Below are positions 1-5,701 of a DNA stretch of 5,701 bases, piece after piece. The stretch comes from Anaerolineae bacterium (GTDB taxonomy: Bacteria; Chloroflexota; Anaerolineae; B4-G1; SLSP01): NCBI GenBank assembly GCA_016928755.1, contig JAFGKB010000223.1, positions 1-5,701 of the forward strand. The letters are read 5' to 3'. The notes beneath the pieces are model-generated. The model was given only the letters and a program-made list of their open reading frames with translations. It made no database searches and was not told the origin of the DNA. Position 1 is the first letter of the stretch. Each line of letters begins with the position of its first letter. A program made the translations under genes and the position numbers.

Positions 1-10
1 CGCGCTATCC

Positions 11-63
11 GTCATGCCGAGCGAAGCCGAGGCATCTAGACCCTTCGCTACGCTCAGGGTGAC
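11..63. repeat. Palindromic repeat unit 1 (complete)
   Basis: The unit begins with GTC (11-13) and ends with GAC (61-63), which can pair. Inside are hairpin A, with stem ATGCC (14-18)/GGCAT (31-35), and hairpin B, with stem ACCCT (40-44)/AGGGT (56-60), separated by CTAG (36-39). It differs from units 2 and 4 in having a 4-base rather than 9-base centre and a C-G instead of a T-A pair at the second position of stem B. Confidence 0.8.
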
Positions 64-96
64 GGGTTCGTTGGGCCGAGCGTGGTCAAGAAATCC

Positions 97-154
97 GTCA
101 TGCCGAGCGAAGCCGAGGCATCTAGTCTAGATCCTTCGCTACGCTCAGGATGAC
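97..154. repeat. Palindromic repeat unit 2 (complete)
   Basis: GTC (97-99) and GAC (152-154) bound the unit. Hairpin A is ATGCC (100-104)/GGCAT (117-121). Hairpin B is ATCCT (131-135)/AGGAT (147-151). The centre is CTAGTCTAG (122-130), which with its flanking A and T bases forms a short palindrome around T126. The left and right halves are also imperfect inverted copies of each other, sharing GTCAT, GAGCG and ATCTAG blocks, so one long hairpin is an alternative fold. Confidence 0.85.
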
Positions 155-187
155 AGGTCTGTTGGGTTGAGCGTGGTCGGGAAGTCC

Positions 188-214
188 GTCATGCTGAGCG
201 AAGCCGAAGCATCT
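188..214. repeat. Palindromic repeat unit 3 (left half only, truncated)
   Basis: Only the left half is present: GTC (188-190), hairpin A and CT (213-214). The sequence then switches to CGCGCTATCC (215-224), the same ten bases that open the window. Stem A is ATGCT (191-195)/AGCAT (208-212); compared with ATGCC/GGCAT in the other copies both partners have changed, so the pair is kept. The missing right half points to a deletion or a recombination junction at about 214/215. Confidence 0.8.
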
Positions 215-224
215 CGCGCTATCC

Positions 225-282
225 GTCATGCCGAGCGAAGTCGAGGCATCTAGTCTAGATCCTGCGCTACACTCAGGATGAC
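225..282. repeat. Palindromic repeat unit 4 (complete, next to first gene)
   Basis: GTC (225-227) and GAC (280-282) bound this copy. Stem A is ATGCC (228-232)/GGCAT (245-249) and stem B is ATCCT (259-263)/AGGAT (275-279). The 9-base centre CTAGTCTAG matches unit 2. Its changes from unit 2 (C to T in loop A; T to G and G to A in loop B) fall outside both 5-bp stems. It ends 14 bases before the ribosome binding site of the lipoprotein gene, so if transcribed it would be a structured 5' leader. Confidence 0.8.
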
Positions 283-296
283 ATATCTGTTAAATT

Positions 297-302
297 AGGA
301 GG
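297..302 (+). promoter_or_regulatory. Ribosome binding site of the BMP lipoprotein gene
   Basis: A full AGGAGG lies 4 bases before the ATG at 307 and 7 bases before a second, in-frame ATG at 310. The 7-base spacing is the more usual one and decides the start in favour of 310. Confidence 0.8.
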
Positions 303-309
303 TTGAATG

Positions 310-1302
310 ATGCGGAAGCATATACATTGTGTGGTACTTTTAGTGTTAGCACTAAGCCTTTCTTTAGCGTCTTGTGGCCTTGGTCCATCAGATACACCAC
401 AGCGGGTTCTCAATGTGGGTATGTTGTTGGCTCAAGGTGGTTTAGGCGACCGTTCTTTCAACGATTCAGCCTATGCCGGTTTACTGGCCGCCCAACAAGA
501 ATTAGATATGCGCTTTGAGACGGTGGACTTCACAACGGATGAGGCCAACTTAGCCGCGTTGCGGGAATTTGCACAACAAGAATATGACCTGATTATTGGG
601 GTTGGGTACGAGTGTGCCGGTTATATCACTACCCTGGCCCCCGAGTTCCCCGAACGTAACTTTGCCCTTATTGATACGGTCGTTGATGCGCCAAATGTCG
701 CTTCAGTCATCTATCGCGAGCAAGAAGGCGACTTTATCATGGGCGCCCTGGCGGCAATGTTAACCCAGAGTAAAAAAGTCGGCTTTATCGGTGGCGTAGA
801 TATAGACATCATCCGCCGTATTGAGGGTGGCTTTACACAGGGCGTCGCGTACCAGGATGCTGCCGTTGTGGTTATCTCAGATATGGCCGGGACATTCTCC
901 GATGCCGAAATCGGTAAGCAGTTGGCCCTGGAACAATATGCCCAGGGAGTGGACGTAATCTACAATGCTGCCGGCCGTACCGGGTTAGGTATTATCGAAG
1001 CCGCCAAAGAACTGGACCAGTTGACCATTGGCACCAGTGGCGACCAGCGTTACCTTGCTCCTGGTAATGTTGTCGGCAATCGTCCTAAACGTGTCGATAC
1101 CGCAGTGCTGGCTCTCATTCGTGAAGTGCAGGCGGGTGAATTTGTGCCGGGGACCCGCTCTTTGGGATTGGCCGAAGAAGGTCTCACCCTAGGGCCTTTT
1201 GATGAAACCTTAGTCACTCAAGAGATGCTGGCCCAACTAGAGGTTCTCAAGGAGCAAATCATCGCCGGTGAAATTAAAGTAGAGGTCTCGGAAGGTAATT
1301 AA
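310..1302 (+). CDS. BMP/PnrA-family substrate-binding lipoprotein
   Basis: This is an extracytoplasmic solute-binding lipoprotein of the BMP (Med/PnrA/TmpC) family; characterised members bind nucleosides and deliver them to ABC importers. Numbering from the ATG at 310 (330 residues, normal for the family), a hydrophobic signal sequence ends in the lipobox LASC with lipidated Cys22. Family motifs follow in order: GGLGDRSFNDSAYAGL (43-58), DLIIGVG (93-99), LIDTVVDAPNVASV (120-133), GFIGGVD (158-164), AAGRTGLGIIEAAKE (220-234), GDQRYLAPG (244-252), KRVD (260-263), and a typical C-terminal helix ending IIAGEIKVEV. The ligand loop usually written GxDxDQ is GTSGDQ here (241-246), so the first acidic residue is Ser243, and ligand preference may differ from classic PnrA. 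No permease or ATPase gene adjoins it; a membrane kinase starts nine bases downstream. I infer a sensory role, alone or shared with transport. Family call is secure; ligand and sensory role are not. Confidence 0.93.
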   Translation: MRKHIHCVVLLVLALSLSLASCGLGPSDTPQRVLNVGMLLAQGGLGDRSFNDSAYAGLLAAQQELDMRFETVDFTTDEANLAALREFAQQEYDLIIGVGYECAGYITTLAPEFPERNFALIDTVVDAPNVASVIYREQEGDFIMGALAAMLTQSKKVGFIGGVDIDIIRRIEGGFTQGVAYQDAAVVVISDMAGTFSDAEIGKQLALEQYAQGVDVIYNAAGRTGLGIIEAAKELDQLTIGTSGDQRYLAPGNVVGNRPKRVDTAVLALIREVQAGEFVPGTRSLGLAEEGLTLGPFDETLVTQEMLAQLEVLKEQIIAGEIKVEVSEGN

Positions 1303-1311
1303 TAGCTGTCT

Positions 1312-3162
1312 ATGGGAATAATACGCACTTGGTTATATAAAAGCCTGCGCAACCGGTTTTTAGCTGCTACTTTGAGCATTGTCTGCATTTCTTTGGTAAC
1401 ATTAGGCGTATTGGCTTTCTATGTTGCGCGCCTGGAAATGTACTCCGAGGTACAGCGGCGTAATGAGCAATTATCGAGACTCTTGGCCCGTGATTTGGCC
1501 ATCCACTTTGATATGCTCGCCGATAATTTACGCCTTTTCAGTTACCAACTGGAGGAAAGCGACGCGGATTTAGCACTCAAGGCCCGGTTGTTTCTGGAAC
1601 TGCGCCGGAATGCCCCGCTGACCTACCGTGCCCTATATCTCTTTGACGCTACCGGAGAATTAATTCTTCATCTTAGCGAGCCTTTAGCTGCTTTATTGAA
1701 CATTGAGACGATAGAGGAAATCACTAACCGCCCAGCTATCTCGGTGCCTTCGGATGTGCAGGCTGCGTATACCAATGTGAGTAAAAATTCAGTGTACATT
1801 TCGCCGGTCTGTTTTGAGTGTGTCGATCTGACGCCGGTGCTGTATATGGCAATTCCTTTACAGTCACCAGCCGGACAGGTCGTGGTTGCCGAGATTGACT
1901 TGCGTGATACCTGGCGGCAGTTTGACGCGGTGCATATGGGGCAGACTGGGCAGGTTTTTATAGTCTCTGAAGAGGGGATAATTATTGCGCATCCTGAGCG
2001 CGCTTACATCGGTCAAACCATTGACCCGGCCTTACGTCCGGTACTTGCCGGCTATGTGGGCCAGGCCCGGTATACAGATGCTAATACTCAGCGCGTAATG
2101 TTGGCTGCCTATACCCCGGTCAGTTTAACGACCCGGTGGGGGTTAGTCGTTGAGCAGGCGGAAGGTGAAGTTTTATCTTACCTTAGCCCCATTATCAGCA
2201 GCACATTATTCATCGTATTTGTAGCCAGTATCTTGACTCTATTGATCAGCCTCTTGGTAACCCAGAGTATTGTCCGGCCCTTACGCAATCTGGCCTGCGT
2301 TACCCAGGACATAGCCCGTACCGGGAATCTGAACCAGCAACTTAACGTCAAGGGGGAGGATGAAATTGCCCAATTGGCCCATGCCTTTAACCAGATGATT
2401 ATCAGTCGTCGGGAATCTGATGCCGCAGTTCACAAACTTAATGCTCTGTTAGAGTTACGTGTTGCCGAGCGCACTTCGGAGTTGGCGTCCCTCAATGAAG
2501 ACTTACAAGAGTTAATCTATGTAGCGTCCCATGATTTGCGCACACCGGTACGGGGAGTTATTCAAATTTCTGAGTGGTTAGCACAAGACTATGGGGCACT
2601 TCTGCCCGATGAGGGGCATGAGATGTTGGACTTGCTTTCCCGGCGTGCACACCGCATACACTATTTACTTGATGGTCTGTTAAAATATATTAAAATCGGG
2701 CGGCATACTTATAAGACTGAACCGGTAAACCTTGACGAACTCGTGGCCGAGGTTGTGGACGCGCTATCCTTACCGGACCATATCCAGGTTGTGATTGTCC
2801 CACATCTACCGGAGGTCACCGGCGTTAAAAAGTATTTTCGGCTGGTATTTGAGAATCTGTTAACCAATGCCTGCGCCTTTATGGACAAAGTCGATGGACA
2901 GGTTAAAATAGCGAGTAGGGATGGTGGCGTATATTGGGAGTTTAGTGTGAGTGATAACGGCCCAGGGATTGACGCCGCCTACTTTAATAAGATATTCCAG
3001 ATCTTCCAGACGTTAGTGCCTCGAGATGAGCTTGAACGGTCAGGGGTGGGATTGGCCGTAGTCAAAAGAATTGTCGAGACCTGGGGGGGGAAGGTTTGGG
3101 TAGAATCCATTGTGGGAGAGGGTAGTACATTCTTTTTCACATATCCTAAGGAGGGGGATTGA
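1312..3162 (+). CDS. dCache-HAMP transmembrane sensor histidine kinase
   Basis: This inner-membrane histidine kinase senses an extracytoplasmic signal and autophosphorylates. Its 616 residues run: TM1 at about 16-38; a roughly 250-residue extracytoplasmic domain (39-290) of double-Cache size, with the Cache signature GQTGQVFIVSEEGIIIAHPE (210-229); TM2 at about 291-316; HAMP at about 317-369 (SIVRPL start); a helical linker at 370-400; HisKA with SHDLRTP and phosphoacceptor His407; and HATPase with N-box NLLTNA (Asn519), D-box DNGPG (548-552), F-box IFQIF (561-565) and G-box SGVGLAVVK (577-585). The core resembles phytochrome-type kinases (VASHDLRTP; ending WVES..GEGSTF), which often pair with Rcp1-like receivers such as the next gene. 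After NA in the N-box, CAFMDK replaces the common (I/V)K(F/Y). A CFEC pair (Cys167, Cys170) lies in the sensor domain. No good ribosome binding site precedes ATG 1312, nine bases after the lipoprotein stop, so translational reinitiation is likely. The sensed ligand is unknown. Confidence 0.94.
   Translation: MGIIRTWLYKSLRNRFLAATLSIVCISLVTLGVLAFYVARLEMYSEVQRRNEQLSRLLARDLAIHFDMLADNLRLFSYQLEESDADLALKARLFLELRRNAPLTYRALYLFDATGELILHLSEPLAALLNIETIEEITNRPAISVPSDVQAAYTNVSKNSVYISPVCFECVDLTPVLYMAIPLQSPAGQVVVAEIDLRDTWRQFDAVHMGQTGQVFIVSEEGIIIAHPERAYIGQTIDPALRPVLAGYVGQARYTDANTQRVMLAAYTPVSLTTRWGLVVEQAEGEVLSYLSPIISSTLFIVFVASILTLLISLLVTQSIVRPLRNLACVTQDIARTGNLNQQLNVKGEDEIAQLAHAFNQMIISRRESDAAVHKLNALLELRVAERTSELASLNEDLQELIYVASHDLRTPVRGVIQISEWLAQDYGALLPDEGHEMLDLLSRRAHRIHYLLDGLLKYIKIGRHTYKTEPVNLDELVAEVVDALSLPDHIQVVIVPHLPEVTGVKKYFRLVFENLLTNACAFMDKVDGQVKIASRDGGVYWEFSVSDNGPGIDAAYFNKIFQIFQTLVPRDELERSGVGLAVVKRIVETWGGKVWVESIVGEGSTFFFTYPKEGD
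3149..3154 (+). promoter_or_regulatory. Ribosome binding site of the receiver gene, inside the kinase gene
   Basis: AGGAGG within the last codons of the kinase gene lies 7 bases before the ATG at 3162. It favours that ATG over the in-frame TTG at 3159, which would add one residue. Confidence 0.8.
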
Positions 3163-3581
3163 TGCGGAGCGCCAGACCCATTTTACTTATTGAGGATGAT
3201 CGTGTAGATGCTATGACGGTCAGACGTGCACTTCGAGATATTCATGTCACCAATCATCTGGTGGTTACCAGTGATGGTGTGGCGGCTTTGGAGTATTTGC
3301 GCGATCCTAATAACCAACAGCCGTGCATTATCCTGTTGGATTTGAATATGCCCCGTATGAATGGTATAGAATTCTTACGAGCCATCAGAAACGATGTCCA
3401 TCTGTGCCATCTTCCGGTCATTGTCTTGACTACCTCCGGGGATGAACAGGATCGCATGAATAGCTTTAACTTGGGTGTCGCGGGCTACATGCTAAAACCG
3501 GTTAGTTACAATCAATTTGTAGAAGTCGTCAGAGCTATCGACTTCTACTGGACCTTAAGTGAATTGCCGCCGGAGGCGTAA
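3162..3581 (+). CDS. Single-domain response regulator (Rcp1-like receiver)
   Basis: This stand-alone cytoplasmic receiver accepts phosphate from a histidine kinase and has no output domain. Its 139 residues are one REC fold: acidic pocket EDD (11-13), phosphoacceptor Asp60 in LLDLNMPRMNG (58-68), switch Thr90 in VIVLTTSGDE (86-95), and Lys112 in LKP. The long loop between strand 2 and helix 3 (LRDPNNQQPC, 46-55) and the tail SYNQFVEVVRAIDFYW (115-130) are typical of Rcp1-type receivers paired with phytochrome-like kinases. The start codon overlaps the upstream kinase stop by one base (TGATG), so the two are translationally coupled and the kinase at 1312-3162 is the most likely phosphodonor. 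Its stop directly abuts the next ATG. All key residues are intact. It could act as a phosphate shuttle to the hybrid kinase, a phosphate sink, or a contact regulator of an unseen target; the sequence does not say which. Confidence 0.95.
   Translation: MRSARPILLIEDDRVDAMTVRRALRDIHVTNHLVVTSDGVAALEYLRDPNNQQPCIILLDLNMPRMNGIEFLRAIRNDVHLCHLPVIVLTTSGDEQDRMNSFNLGVAGYMLKPVSYNQFVEVVRAIDFYWTLSELPPEA
3572..3576 (+). promoter_or_regulatory. Ribosome binding site of the hybrid kinase gene
   Basis: GGAGG inside the last codons of the receiver gene lies 5 bases before ATG 3582, supporting that start and tight co-translation. Confidence 0.75.
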
Positions 3582-5687
3582 ATGGTTGATAAACCTGTGA
3601 AACTCCTATTGGTTGAAGATGACAAAGTTGACCGTATGTCATTTGAGCGTTTCGTAAAGCATCAGAATCTGCCTTATGATTATACACTCGCCGGGTCTGT
3701 GGCTGAGGGCAAAGCCATCCTCCAGCAAAACACTTTTGATATTGTCTTATTGGATTTCCAGTTAGGTGATGGGACTTCGTTGGAGTTATTTGACGCTGTC
3801 GGGTCTGCGCCCATCGTGATCATCACGGGCAGTGGCGATGAGACCGTCGCCGTCCAGGCTTTAAAAGCCGGGGCCTATGATTATCTGATTAAAGACCCCC
3901 AAGGGCATTATTTAATGGCGCTGCCGGTGACTGTAGATAATGCTATCCGACGGAATCTTGCTGAGCGGGAATTGCAAGAATACCGGGTACGCTTGGAGTC
4001 TTTGGTGGCCGAACGTACCCGTGATTTAATGGCCGCCAATGAACGTCTCCGTGCGGAAGCAGCAGAACGCCAACGGATTGTTGATGCATTGCAAGAAAGT
4101 GAGAACCGCTACCGGAGTTTATTTTATAACAACCATTCGGTGATGTTGCTCATAGAGCCTGATACCGGCGTTATCGTGGATGCTAATCCTGCTGCGTGTG
4201 TCTTTTATGGCTATAGTCATGAAGAGTTAGTTGGTATGCAGATTACGAACATTAATACACTGAGTCAGGAAGAAGTCTCTGCGGAGATGCGGGCTGCCAA
4301 TATGGAACAGCGGCAGCTATTCAATTTCCGCCATAAACTGGCGAATAATGAAGTGCGAGATGTCGAGGTTTACAGCGGCCCTATTGTAATAGAAGATACT
4401 CAGTTTTTGTATTCCCTGGTTCATGATATTACCAAGCGACGTAAAGCCGAGGCTGCGTTACAAGAAGAAAGAGCTTCCCTGGCCCGGCGGGTTGAAGAGC
4501 GTACCGCAGAATTACGCGCGGCTAATGCGGAGTTAGAGCGTGTGGGGCGGTTAAAGGATGAATTCCTGGCCAATATGAGCCACGAACTGCGCACTCCTCT
4601 GAATGCCGTCCTAGGTATGTCCGAGGGCCTTGACTTGGGCGTCTATGGTTCACTAAACCTCCGCCAACATAACGCCCTGCGCACCATCCATAAAAGTGGT
4701 GAACACCTCTTGGCCCTGATTAACGATATCTTGGATGTGTCTAAGATTGAGGCCGGCAAACTAGAGCTGGATATTGAGACGGTGCCGGTAGACTCAGTGT
4801 GTATCGGCAGTCTGGCGTTTATCAAGCAGATGGCCCAGGAGAAAGGTCTGCGGGTCTCTACTGTTTTTGACCCCGCTGTGCAGACTTTACAGGCTGACTC
4901 CCGGCGTCTTAAGCAAATCCTGGTTAATCTCTTGAGCAATGCCGTTAAGTTCACGTCTGAGGGCGGTGAGATCGGTCTAACTGTGGAGGGGGACGCGGAG
5001 CACGGCGTTGTGCATTTTATAGTTTGGGATACCGGGGCCGGCATCGCCCCGGAGAAGATAGGGGATCTCTTTCAACCCTTTGTGCAATTAGATAGTCGCC
5101 TTACCCGCGAGCACTCCGGGACCGGCCTTGGTTTAACCTTGGTACAGCGTCTCGCCGAGTTACACAGGGGGAGTGTGACCCTGGAGAGTGCGGTCGGTAA
5201 AGGCAGCCGTTTCACCGTCTCGTTGCCCTGGCAAGAGCGTTATCCGTTACATCAGGAACCGGTAGTACCTGACACTGTCGTGACCACAGAATCTTTCCCC
5301 TATCCTGTAGTTCTGGATAATGCCCGGATTTTATTGGCTGAGGATAATGAAGCCAATATAGAGATTATGCTAGATTATTTACAGGCTAAGGGATATGCGG
5401 TTGCCGTGGCACGCAATGGGCGACAGTCCCTGGAACTGGCTTCTGAATTCCAACCTGACTTAATTATTATGGATATTCAGATGCCGGAGATGGATGGTTT
5501 AGAGGCTACCCGGCGCATTCGGCAGGACCTAACCTTACACAACATCCCTATCATTGCTCTCACTGCGCTGGTTATGCCCGGTGACCGGGAACGTTGTCTT
5601 GAAGCTGGCGTTGATGTCTATTTCAGCAAACCGGTATCTTTAAATGTCTTAAATGATAAAATTATCGAATTATTAGTACACCCTTAA
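3582..5687 (+). CDS. Soluble hybrid histidine kinase, REC-PAS-HisKA-HATPase-REC
   Basis: This is a cytoplasmic hybrid kinase of 701 residues with no signal peptide or membrane segment. Domains: REC1 at about 6-120 (acidic EDD 12-14, phosphoacceptor Asp58 in LLDFQLGDG, Thr82, Lys104); a helical linker at 122-172 (LVAERTRDLMAANERL); PAS plus PAC at about 173-288 (NRYRSLF start, ending LVHDITKRRKAE); a second coiled linker at about 289-325; HisKA with NMSHELRTPLN and phosphoacceptor His334; HATPase with N-box NLLSNAVKFT (Asn453), D-box WDTGAGI (482-488), F-box LFQPF (496-500) and G-box GTGLGL (513-518); and REC2 at about 582-699 (AEDN 586-589, phosphoacceptor Asp631 in MDIQMPEMDG, Thr661, Lys683). 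REC1 has KD rather than the usual KP after the switch lysine, and lacks the MP after the phosphoacceptor, so its output face may differ from REC2. Every catalytic residue is present. REC1 offers an input for phosphate from another kinase; REC2 may take phosphate from His334 or damp the kinase. No PAS cofactor is evident. The final target lies outside the window. Confidence 0.95.
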   Translation: MVDKPVKLLLVEDDKVDRMSFERFVKHQNLPYDYTLAGSVAEGKAILQQNTFDIVLLDFQLGDGTSLELFDAVGSAPIVIITGSGDETVAVQALKAGAYDYLIKDPQGHYLMALPVTVDNAIRRNLAERELQEYRVRLESLVAERTRDLMAANERLRAEAAERQRIVDALQESENRYRSLFYNNHSVMLLIEPDTGVIVDANPAACVFYGYSHEELVGMQITNINTLSQEEVSAEMRAANMEQRQLFNFRHKLANNEVRDVEVYSGPIVIEDTQFLYSLVHDITKRRKAEAALQEERASLARRVEERTAELRAANAELERVGRLKDEFLANMSHELRTPLNAVLGMSEGLDLGVYGSLNLRQHNALRTIHKSGEHLLALINDILDVSKIEAGKLELDIETVPVDSVCIGSLAFIKQMAQEKGLRVSTVFDPAVQTLQADSRRLKQILVNLLSNAVKFTSEGGEIGLTVEGDAEHGVVHFIVWDTGAGIAPEKIGDLFQPFVQLDSRLTREHSGTGLGLTLVQRLAELHRGSVTLESAVGKGSRFTVSLPWQERYPLHQEPVVPDTVVTTESFPYPVVLDNARILLAEDNEANIEIMLDYLQAKGYAVAVARNGRQSLELASEFQPDLIIMDIQMPEMDGLEATRRIRQDLTLHNIPIIALTALVMPGDRERCLEAGVDVYFSKPVSLNVLNDKIIELLVHP

Positions 5688-5701
5688 GATATAAACGATG
5701 A

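Larger units (their letters stand above)
1..282. repeat. Array of REP/MITE-like imperfect palindromes upstream of the operon
   Basis: This non-coding stretch is almost entirely repeat. It holds three complete palindromic units (11-63, 97-154, 225-282) and one left half-unit (188-214). The spacers after units 1 and 2 (64-96 and 155-187) are both 33 bases long and match at 25 of 33 positions without gaps, and all eight differences are transitions. Bases 1-24 recur exactly at 215-238, giving a second, longer period of 214 bases. This suggests that the array was built by duplication and may continue upstream of the window. I see no open frame with protein-like features and no convincing -35/-10 pair. 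Similar palindromes are, as I recall, scattered in many copies through Chloroflexota and some other environmental genomes; copy number here cannot be checked. Alternatives are a non-autonomous transposon relic or a BIME-type REP cluster. Confidence 0.85.

Noticed and set aside
1..282. CRISPR array
   Set aside because: The units are long palindromes with irregular spacing and the spacers are related to each other, unlike CRISPR repeats with unique spacers.
11..282. Intrinsic terminator formed by the repeat hairpins
   Set aside because: No U-run follows any of the stems on either strand; the hairpins may still slow transcription but are not classic terminators.
283..296. A -10 promoter element (TAAATT) just before the first gene
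   Set aside because: It is too close to the ribosome binding site and no TTGACA-like box sits about 17 bases upstream.
303..518. 71-codon forward open frame overlapping the start of the lipoprotein gene
   Set aside because: It lies in another frame of the BMP gene, starts within that gene's leader with poor ribosome binding site spacing, and has no recognisable domain.
3254..3457. Reverse-strand 67-codon open frame inside the receiver gene
   Set aside because: It is entirely antisense to a well-conserved REC domain, with no ribosome binding site or family motif seen.
4643..5044. Reverse-strand 133-codon open frame inside the hybrid kinase gene
   Set aside because: It is antisense to the HisKA-HATPase region; composition is Ser/Arg/Pro-rich as expected for a shadow frame and no domain is recognisable.
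5698..5700. ATG at the window end as the start of a fifth gene
   Set aside because: Only one codon is visible and no ribosome binding site is evident in the 10 bases after the hybrid kinase stop; it needs downstream sequence.
5688..5701. Transcription terminator after the hybrid kinase
   Set aside because: Only 14 bases remain and they hold no hairpin; the operon may continue.

Overview
The window holds a short repeat array followed by four same-strand, tightly packed genes of a sensory phosphorelay. No mobile element, RNA gene or CRISPR array was seen. The organism is a bacterium of intermediate GC with strong AGGAGG-type ribosome binding sites. The palindromic GTCATGC(C/T)GAGCGAAG repeats and the phytochrome-style kinase with an Rcp1-like receiver fit Chloroflexota (Anaerolineae or Chloroflexia type) best. 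That placement is inference from remembered patterns and was not tested.

Bases 1-282 carry three complete copies and one truncated copy of a 53-58 base imperfect palindrome. Each complete copy reads GTC - hairpin A - CTAG or CTAGTCTAG - hairpin B - GAC. Both hairpins show a compensatory base-pair change between copies, which supports selection on, or origin from, a folded structure. The array ends 14 bases before the ribosome binding site of the first gene.

Bases 310-1302 encode a BMP/PnrA-family lipoprotein, a solute-binding protein of the nucleoside-binding type, with no ABC permease or ATPase gene next to it. Nine bases later comes a membrane histidine kinase (1312-3162) with a dCache-like extracytoplasmic domain, HAMP, HisKA and HATPase. 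Its stop codon overlaps the start of a 139-residue single-domain receiver (3162-3581). The receiver's stop codon directly abuts a soluble hybrid kinase, REC-PAS-HisKA-HATPase-REC (3582-5687).

The working model is that the lipoprotein captures a ligand outside the membrane and presents it to, or acts beside, the dCache kinase. Phosphate could then pass to the small receiver and on to, or in parallel with, the hybrid kinase. The window has two kinases and three receivers, all with intact phosphorylation residues, but no DNA-binding or enzymatic output domain. The final effector must lie outside the window or act by protein-protein contact. Which ligand is bound and who phosphorylates whom cannot be read from the sequence.
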